Source: Streptomyces sp. NBC_00536 (GTDB lineage Bacteria; Actinomycetota; Actinomycetes; Streptomycetales; Streptomycetaceae). Taken from it: 64,000 bases of DNA. The first letter of the stretch is position 1; each line of letters starts with the position of its first letter. Below, piece by piece: positions 58,843 to 64,000 of this stretch. The stretch covers positions 992,001 to 1,056,000 of the forward strand of contig NZ_CP107819.1 in the NCBI RefSeq assembly GCF_036346295.1. The letters run 5' to 3'. Made by a program: the position numbers and the translations under genes. The notes below the pieces were generated by a model, which worked only from the letters and a program-made list of their open reading frames with translations, made no database searches and had not been told where the DNA came from.

Positions 58843-58858
58843 TGGGCCATTGGTACAG
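58843..58858. promoter_or_regulatory. Dyad TGGGCCATTGGTACAG upstream of the AsnC gene
   Basis: It lies 42 bases upstream of the AsnC start codon and matches 44282-44297 at 15 of 16 bases. A likely Lrp/AsnC binding site. Confidence 0.4.
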
Positions 58859-58899
58859 TCCGGGGGCACTCCTGACTGCCGACGGAAGGCCCGTGGACC

Positions 58900-59379
58900 A
58901 TGGCCGTGGACGAGCTGGACACCCGGATCCTGCGGCTGCTGATCGAGGAGCCGCGCACCAGCCTGCGCGAGTACGCGCGCCGCCTCGGCGTGGCGCGCGG
59001 CACCCTGCAGGCGCGCCTCGACCGGCTGGAGCGGACCGGGGTGATCACCGGCACGGGTCCCGTGCTCTCCCCCGCGGCGCTCGGGCACCCGGTGCTGGCG
59101 TTCGTGCACATCGAGGTCACGCAGGGGCACCTGGACGAGGTGGGCGAGGCGCTGGCCGCCGTGCCGGAGATCATCGAGGCCTTCTCCATCACCGGTGGCG
59201 GGGACCTGCTGACCCGGGTGGCGGCCCGGGACAACGCGCACCTGGAGGACGTGATCCAGGGCCTGATCCGGCTGCCGGGCGTGGTGCGCACCCGTACCGA
59301 GGTGGCACTGCGCGAGCGGGTGCCGCACCGGCTGCTGCCGCTGGTCGAGGCCGTGGGCCGGTCCGCGCGCAAACCCTGA
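58900..59379 (+). CDS. Lrp/AsnC family transcriptional regulator
   Basis: 159 aa. HTH: LDTRILRLLIEEPRTSLREY, ARRLGVARGTLQARLDRLER; RAM ligand domain: VLAFVHIEVTQGHLDEVGEA, ITGGGDLLTRVAARDNAHLE. These proteins sense amino acids and bind as octamers. ATG 58900 follows GGAAGG at about ten bases. Divergent from the SDR-DUF2867 gene; the dyad upstream suggests autoregulation. It precedes the HAD gene by 46 bases. Confidence 0.94.
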   Translation: MAVDELDTRILRLLIEEPRTSLREYARRLGVARGTLQARLDRLERTGVITGTGPVLSPAALGHPVLAFVHIEVTQGHLDEVGEALAAVPEIIEAFSITGGGDLLTRVAARDNAHLEDVIQGLIRLPGVVRTRTEVALRERVPHRLLPLVEAVGRSARKP

Positions 59380-59425
59380 CAGGATGGAAGGGATACGCAC
59401 ACGACCGGCAGGACGGGCACAACGG

Positions 59426-60103
59426 ATGATTTCCGTCATATTCGATCTCGACGGCACCCTCGTGGACAGCGAGCCGAACTACTACGAGTCCGGCCGCCTC
59501 ACCCTGGAGCGGCACGGCGTCCCCGATTTCACCTGGGACGAGCACGCGCGTTTCATCGGCATCGGCACCCTGGAGACGCTGGAGATCCTGCGCGAGCGGT
59601 ACGCCCTGCGGGCCCCGGTGGAGCAGCTGCTCGCCGAGCAGAACGCGGCCTACCTGGAGCTGGCCCGCGCCCGGACCGAGGCCTTCCCCCAGATGCGGAC
59701 GTTCGTGGAACGGCTGCACGGCGAGGGCATTCCGATGGCGGTGGCCTCCGGCTCCTCGCGCGAGGCGATCGACGCCGTCCTCGCCGGGACCGGGCTCGAC
59801 ACCTTGCTCACCACCGTCGTCTCCGCCGAAGAGGTACCGCACGGCAAGCCCGCGCCGGACGTCTTCCTGGAGGCGGCGCGGCAGCTCGGCGCACCGCCGG
59901 CCGACTGTGTGGTGATGGAGGACGCCGCCCCGGGCGCGCGGGCCGCGCACGCTGCCGGGATGGCCTGTGTGGCGATCCCGTACGTGGCGGAGACGGCCGG
60001 TGACCCGGCCTTCGCGACGGCGGCGCTGCTGTTCCCGTCCGGGCAGGCGGAATTCTCGGCGGACGCGGCGCACGACTGGCTCAGCGCCCGCCGCGCGGCC
60101 TGA
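59426..60103 (+). CDS. HAD family hydrolase
   Basis: 225-aa HAD phosphatase. Motif I MISVIFDLDGTLVDSEPNYY at the start with nucleophile Asp, motif II MAVASGSSREAIDAVL near residue 112, motif III HGKPAPDVFLEAARQLG near 145, motif IV CVVMEDAAPGARAAHAAGM near 165. This is the beta-phosphoglucomutase-like subgroup. ATG 59426 gives the usual distance from the start to DxD; ATG 59384 would add 14 unconserved residues. Follows AsnC on the same strand. Confidence 0.93.
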   Translation: MISVIFDLDGTLVDSEPNYYESGRLTLERHGVPDFTWDEHARFIGIGTLETLEILRERYALRAPVEQLLAEQNAAYLELARARTEAFPQMRTFVERLHGEGIPMAVASGSSREAIDAVLAGTGLDTLLTTVVSAEEVPHGKPAPDVFLEAARQLGAPPADCVVMEDAAPGARAAHAAGMACVAIPYVAETAGDPAFATAALLFPSGQAEFSADAAHDWLSARRAA

Positions 60104-60187
60104 ACGACGGCGTACGCGGGGCCGGAACGACGGCGTCCACTGTTCCCGGCTCTGGCGCCTTGGCGGGGGCGCTGCCACCATGCCCGC

Positions 60188-61549
60188 GTGACCGCCACCC
60201 TGCCGCCCGTGGGAGCCGAGCGCGGACCGCGCCGGTGGCCCCTGCTCGGGAACCTTCCCGCCTTCGCACGCGATCCGCTGGCCTTCTTCGAGTCCCTGCG
60301 GGACGACTACGGCGACTGGGCGCCCTGGACGCTGGGGCCGCAGCGCAATGTGCTGGTCTCCCGCCCCGAGCACGCCGGTGAGCTGCTCGGTGCCGTTGAG
60401 GGCAGCTTCAAGCCCTCCGAACTGGGCTGGGCGTTCCGCCAGTTGCTGGGCAACGGCGTGGTGGTGGCCACCGGCGAGGACTGGCGGCGCAAGCGCGCGC
60501 TGGTGCAGCCCGCCGTCCGGCCGCGCCAGGTCCGTACGTACGCCGCCACGATGGTGGAGTGCGCGGACGCGCTGGCCCGCGGCTGGCGGGAGGGCGAGCG
60601 GATCGACGTGCACCGGGAGATGGCCGGGCTGACCCAGCGGATCGCGGTGCGGACCCTGTTCGGCGGCGACGCCGCGGGGCGCGAGGCGCCCATCAGTGCG
60701 GCGATGGCCACGGCCCAGCGGGAACTGGGGGCGGAATTCCGTGGATTGACCCTGTTCCTGCCACCCTGGGTACGGACGCCCGGGCGACGCCGGATGCGGG
60801 CGGCCGTGGCGGTCCTCGACCGGGAGATCGCGCACGTCATACGGGAGCACGAGGCGGCCTCGGCGGCGGGCGAGGAGCGGGACGACCTGCTCAGCCGGCT
60901 GCTCGCGGCCCGTGACGAGAACGGCGGGCCGCTCTCGCGCGAGGAGCTGCGGGACGAGTCGATCACGCTGTACATCGGCGGGCACGAGACCACCTCGACC
61001 ACCTTGACCTGGGCGTGGCAGCTGCTGTCGGAGGCGCCGGAGGCGCGCGCCCGGCTGTCGGAGGAGCTGGACCGGGTGCTCGGCGGGCGGCTGCCGACCC
61101 ACGACGACTATCCGCGGCTGGTGTGGACGCAGCAGATCGTGAAGGAGGCGCTGCGGATCTACCCGCCGATCTGGCTGATCTCCGCGGTGGCGACGCGGGG
61201 CGCGACGATCGGCGGGCGCGAGGTGCCCGCCGGAACGCTGGTGTGGGCGAGCCCGTGGTCCGTGCACCGTGACCCGCGGTGGTTCCCCGAACCGACGGCC
61301 TTCCGCCCGGAGCGGTGGGACGCGGGGGCGGTGCCCGCGGTGGCGGAACACGCCTGGTTCCCCTTCGGCGGTGGCCCGCGGGCTTGTCTGGGCGCCCGGT
61401 TCGCGCTGGTCGAGGCGGCGCTGGTGCTGGCGGTGCTGGGGCAGCGGTTCCATCTGGACACCGGGGGCGAGCGGGCGAAGGTGTTCCCCGGGCTCACCCT
61501 CCAGCCGACCGGGCCGGTCCCGGGGGTGCTGCGCGCGGCCGGAAGCTGA
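60188..61549 (+). CDS. Cytochrome P450
   Basis: 453-aa haem-thiolate monooxygenase. I-helix LYIGGHETTSTTLTWAWQLL near residue 268, ExxR in VKEALRIYPPIWLISAV near 322, haem-binding FPFGGGPRACLGARFALVEA near 396 with the axial Cys. The sequence is nearer the CYP102/CYP110-like bacterial fatty-acid or terpene group than to the CYP105 group. A GTG start at 60188 lies 84 bases after the HAD gene with no obvious SD. A ferredoxin reductase of suitable type is found elsewhere in this window. The substrate is unknown. Confidence 0.93.
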   Translation: MTATLPPVGAERGPRRWPLLGNLPAFARDPLAFFESLRDDYGDWAPWTLGPQRNVLVSRPEHAGELLGAVEGSFKPSELGWAFRQLLGNGVVVATGEDWRRKRALVQPAVRPRQVRTYAATMVECADALARGWREGERIDVHREMAGLTQRIAVRTLFGGDAAGREAPISAAMATAQRELGAEFRGLTLFLPPWVRTPGRRRMRAAVAVLDREIAHVIREHEAASAAGEERDDLLSRLLAARDENGGPLSREELRDESITLYIGGHETTSTTLTWAWQLLSEAPEARARLSEELDRVLGGRLPTHDDYPRLVWTQQIVKEALRIYPPIWLISAVATRGATIGGREVPAGTLVWASPWSVHRDPRWFPEPTAFRPERWDAGAVPAVAEHAWFPFGGGPRACLGARFALVEAALVLAVLGQRFHLDTGGERAKVFPGLTLQPTGPVPGVLRAAGS

Positions 61550-61570
61550 GGGACCCGACGGTCCGGCTCA

Positions 61571-61626
61571 CGGCGGACGGCGGACGGCGGACTACGGGCT
61601 ACGGGCTACGGGCTACGGGCTACGGG
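61571..61626 (+). repeat. Heptamer tandem repeats between the P450 and monooxygenase genes
   Basis: CGGCGGA repeated three times (61571-61591), then CTACGGG repeated five times (61592-61626), in the 114-base gap upstream of the monooxygenase gene. Copy number may vary between strains. Confidence 0.9.
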
Positions 61627-61663
61627 CGGGAAGATCCCGGACCCTCCGCCAGTTGGTACAACC

Positions 61664-62752
61664 GTGAACGATTCGCTGAATGCCGTGGACGCGGCCGTGA
61701 ACGTGGACGTGGTGGTCATCGGTGCCGGGCAGGCGGGCCTGTCCAGCGCCTACCACCTGGGGCGGGCGGGACTGGACCACGTGGTCCTGGACCACGCGCC
61801 CCGGCCCGGCGGCGCCTGGCAGTTCCGCTGGCCCTCGCTGACCTACGGGAAAGTGCACGGCATGTACGCGCTGCCGGGGATGGAACTGACCGGCGCCGAC
61901 CCGCGGCGCCCGTCCTCCGAGGTGGTCGGGGAGTACTTCGCCACCTACGAGGAGCGTTTCGCGCTGCGCGTACGGCGCCCCGTGGACGTGACGGCGGTGC
62001 GCGAGGGGGCCGCCGGGCGGCTGCTGGTGGAGTCCCCGTCCGGAAACTGGTCGGCGCGGGCCCTGATCAACGCCACCGGGACCTGGGACCGGCCGTTCTG
62101 GCCGCGCTACCCCGGCCAGGAGACCTTCCGGGGGCGCCAGTTGCACACGGCGGACTACCCGGGGCCGCGGGAGTTCGCCGGAGCCCGGGTGATCGTCGTC
62201 GGCGGCGGCGCCTCCGGGGTGCAGCACCTGCTGGAGATCGCCGAGGTCGCCGCCGGGACCACCTGGGTGACCCGGCGGCCCCCGGTGTTCCGCGACGGCT
62301 CCTTCGGCGAGGCCGAGGGGCGGGCCGCGGTGGCGCTGGTGGAGCAGCGGGTCCGCCGGGGGCTGCCCCCGCAGAGCGTGGTCAGCGTGACCGGCCTGCC
62401 GCTGAACGAGGCCGTGCGGGCCGGGCTGGCCTCCGGGGTCCTGGACCGCCTGCCCGTGTTCGACCGGATCACCCCCTCGGGCGTGGCCTGGGACGACGGC
62501 CGGCGCGTGGACGCCGATGTGATCCTGTGGGCCACCGGCTTCCGGCCCGCGATCGACCACCTGGCCCCGCTGCGGCTGCGCGAACCGGGCGGCGGGATCC
62601 GCCTGGAGGGCACCAGGGCGGCCCGGGACCCGCGCGTCCACCTCGTCGGCTACGGCCCCTCCGCCAGCACCATAGGCGCCAACCGCGCGGGCGCCGCCGC
62701 CACCCGCGAACTGCGCCGCCTGCTCCGGCCGGCCCCGGTCGCCGTCGGGTAG
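61664..62752 (+). CDS. Flavin-containing monooxygenase/NAD(P)-binding oxidoreductase
   Basis: 362-aa FAD-dependent enzyme. FAD motif VDVVVIGAGQAGLSSAYHLG near residue 14; LDHAPRPGGAWQFRWPSLTY; second dinucleotide motif VIVVGGGASGVQHLLEIA near 178; ATGFRPAIDHLAPLRL near 288. This is like the FAD-NAD(P)-binding/YpdA-type monooxygenase group; the full FMO signature FxGxxxHxxxY is replaced by RGRQLHTADY. GTG start 61664, with heptamer repeats upstream. It follows the P450 gene on the same strand and may act on the same substrate. Confidence 0.88.
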   Translation: MNDSLNAVDAAVNVDVVVIGAGQAGLSSAYHLGRAGLDHVVLDHAPRPGGAWQFRWPSLTYGKVHGMYALPGMELTGADPRRPSSEVVGEYFATYEERFALRVRRPVDVTAVREGAAGRLLVESPSGNWSARALINATGTWDRPFWPRYPGQETFRGRQLHTADYPGPREFAGARVIVVGGGASGVQHLLEIAEVAAGTTWVTRRPPVFRDGSFGEAEGRAAVALVEQRVRRGLPPQSVVSVTGLPLNEAVRAGLASGVLDRLPVFDRITPSGVAWDDGRRVDADVILWATGFRPAIDHLAPLRLREPGGGIRLEGTRAARDPRVHLVGYGPSASTIGANRAGAAATRELRRLLRPAPVAVG

Positions 62753-62785
62753 GGCCGGGCCGGAGCGGGGGCAGCAGGACCGGCG

Positions 62786-63634
62786 TCAGGCCTTGCGGGC
62801 GACTGCGCGGTGTTTGTTGAACTCGGCCACATGACGCTTGTGTTCCTCGTAGGTCGCCGAGAAGCGGGTGTCTCCCGGCTTCACCGTGACGAAGAACAGC
62901 CAGTCACCCGGCGTCGGGGCCACCGCGGCCGCCACGGCCGCCGCGCCCGGGCTGTCGATCGGGGTCGGGGGCAGGCCCTGGCGTTCGTAGGTGTTGAAGG
63001 GGCTGTCGATCCGGGTGTCGCGCAGGGCGGTGTCCACGGTGGCGCGGTTCAGCGCGTAGTTGATCGTCGAGTCCATCTGGAGCGGCATCGACTTGGCGAG
63101 GCGGTTGTAGACCACCCGCGCGACCTTGCCCATGTCGGCCGGGGTGTCGGCCTCCGCCTGGATGATGCTCGCCAGGGTGGCCGTCTGGTAGGGGGTCATG
63201 CCCTGGGCCCTGGCCGCGGTGGCGACCGGCTTGGCGGCCAGTTTCTGATTGGCCGTCTGCACCATGTACGCGAGGAGCGAGGCAGGGGTGGTCCCTTGGG
63301 ACACGGGGTACGTCGCCGGGAAGAGGAAGCCCTCCGGGTTGCCCTTGGCCTCGGCGGGCAGGGCCAGTCCCGCTCCGGCGACCGCCGCTTTGGCCGAGCC
63401 CGCGGGGAGCTTCAGCTCACGGTCGACCGCCGTGTACACCTGTGCGGCCCGCCAGCCTTCGGGAATCACCAGTCGGCGCGGCTTCGGGGGCGCTTCCGGG
63501 GCGCCGCCGTTCAGCAGTAACGGGACGAGGGCCGCCGCTCCGGTCGCGACCAGCAGACCAATGAAGATCGCCAGTCGGCCCCGGCGGGTGACGCGGGTCC
63601 CGGGCCGCTTCGGCGGCCGGTGCTCTTGACGCAT
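62786..63634 (-). CDS. MltG-like endolytic transglycosylase domain protein
   Basis: 282 aa. One membrane anchor (IFIGLLVATGAAALVPLLL at residues 23-41) with the rest outside. The YceG/MltG signature is readable: ASIIQAEADTPADMGKVARV (catalytic Glu near residue 161), MDSTINYALNR, DSPFNTYERQGLPPTPIDSP near 212. MltG cuts nascent glycan strands and ends peptidoglycan growth. It is shorter than typical full-length MltG (about 350-600 aa), so it may be a second paralogue. ATG 63634 has no clear SD. Confidence 0.87.
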   Translation of the reverse strand: MRQEHRPPKRPGTRVTRRGRLAIFIGLLVATGAAALVPLLLNGGAPEAPPKPRRLVIPEGWRAAQVYTAVDRELKLPAGSAKAAVAGAGLALPAEAKGNPEGFLFPATYPVSQGTTPASLLAYMVQTANQKLAAKPVATAARAQGMTPYQTATLASIIQAEADTPADMGKVARVVYNRLAKSMPLQMDSTINYALNRATVDTALRDTRIDSPFNTYERQGLPPTPIDSPGAAAVAAAVAPTPGDWLFFVTVKPGDTRFSATYEEHKRHVAEFNKHRAVARKA

Positions 63635-63697
63635 GAAGAAACGCTAACCCGCAAACTGTCGTAATCCGGGCACCCGACCCGTGTTGCGGTCATACGA

Positions 63698-64000
63698 TCA
63701 CACGCTGACGGGCACGGTCGGTGTCTCCACCGCCACGGCGGCCGGAGCCAGCTCACTGTCCCTGCGGACCAGGGCCGCATACCGCCCGTCAGCCTCCAGC
63801 AGCTCCTCGTGCGTACCCCGCTCGGCGATCGTTCCTCCGTCGAGGACCACGATCTGATCGGCATCGCGGACGGTGGAGAGCCGGTGCGCGATGGTGATGG
63901 TGGTGCGGCCTTCGGAGAGCGCGTCGATGGCCTTCTGCACGGCGTGTTCGGTGCGCGTGTCCAGTGCGCTGGTGGCCTCGTCCAGGATCAGCACCGGCGG
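63698..64000 (-). CDS. ABC transporter ATP-binding protein (C terminus only)
   Basis: The last 100 codons of a gene entering from the right edge. [20 protein letters not shown] holds the Walker B region and D-loop, [20 protein letters not shown] the H-loop, and [20 protein letters not shown] the usual end. This is the exporter-type half transporter (ABCB/MsbA-like); its membrane part lies outside the window. The tail of some 15 residues after the fold is variable. Confidence 0.9.
   Translation of the reverse strand, partial: PPVLILDEATSALDTRTEHAVQKAIDALSEGRTTITIAHRLSTVRDADQIVVLDGGTIAERGTHEELLEADGRYAALVRRDSELAPAAVAVETPTVPVSV

Noticed and set aside
59189..61453. 754-codon minus strand ORF over HAD and P450 genes
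   Set aside because: Antisense shadow; the P450 signature lies on the + strand.
1..64000. CRISPR array, tRNA/rRNA genes, integrase or intact transposase
   Set aside because: No regularly spaced 20-40-base repeats with spacers, no recognisable tRNA or rRNA sequence and no transposase-like product were seen.

Overview
The window is high-GC actinobacterial DNA, almost certainly from a Streptomyces or a very close relative. The evidence is the strong G/C preference at third codon positions, frequent GTG and TTG starts, purine-rich Shine-Dalgarno (SD) sites, several apparently leaderless genes, and families typical of that genus: DUF6986, DUF6421, DUF5134 beside an M56 peptidase, DUF6083, an LVIVD-repeat protein divergent from a DUF305 lipoprotein, and a LitS/LitR/photolyase-like group. 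I found about 60 protein genes on both strands, mostly singly or in operons of two or three. I recognised no rRNA, tRNA, CRISPR array, prophage or intact insertion sequence.

Layout. 1-8.7 kb: partial geranylgeranyl reductase-like flavoprotein, M20 dipeptidase, MBL-fold hydrolase, a TmrB-like ATPase fused to NUDIX, a LacI regulator, a small membrane protein, and a helical-domain/WD40 double-propeller protein. 8.7-13.4 kb: DUF6986 aldolase-like enzyme behind IclR-like boxes, etfBA, a flavin reductase preceded by an HVDL-type leader peptide, and a thioredoxin-like protein. 13.4-19.8 kb: acyltransferase, MFS transporter, transglutaminase-like protein whose SD sits inside a 44-bp palindrome, and a DUF6421-SDR-threonine aldolase operon. 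19.8-30.7 kb: alpha/beta hydrolase, LLM oxidoreductase and PadR (divergent), degenerate GDPD, GNAT, DUF5134/M56, TetR, LVIVD protein/DUF305 lipoprotein, and an FprA-type ferredoxin reductase that ends in a MITE-like repeat. 30.7-38.8 kb: methyltransferase, TetR with DUF4386 protein, DUF6083, ArsR with an old-yellow-enzyme, WS/DGAT acyltransferase, BNR-repeat protein, uracil-DNA glycosylase.

38.8-52.7 kb: CbiX-like protein, nitric oxide synthase oxygenase followed by a beta-propeller lactonase, FUSC membrane protein, epimerase/LysR pair, large secreted GH31 glycosidase, secreted esterase, orphan glutamate-type binding lipoprotein, TerD. 52.7-58.9 kb: TetR/PAP2 divergent pair with a phased operator array, then ECF sigma factor, a broken MerR regulator, photolyase and SDR-DUF2867. 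This last group looks like a light/stress locus whose B12-type photosensor has lost its sensing domain. 58.9-64 kb: AsnC, HAD phosphatase, cytochrome P450, flavin monooxygenase, MltG-like protein and the end of an ABC exporter.

Four small regulators sit beside likely targets with clear dyad operators (TetR-DUF4386, TetR-PAP2, PadR-LLM, ArsR-OYE). I did not find a clearly new defence or biosynthetic system. The observations most worth following are the deleted LitR-like regulator, the leader peptide, the hairpin-buried SD site and the MITE-like repeat that supplies a stop codon.
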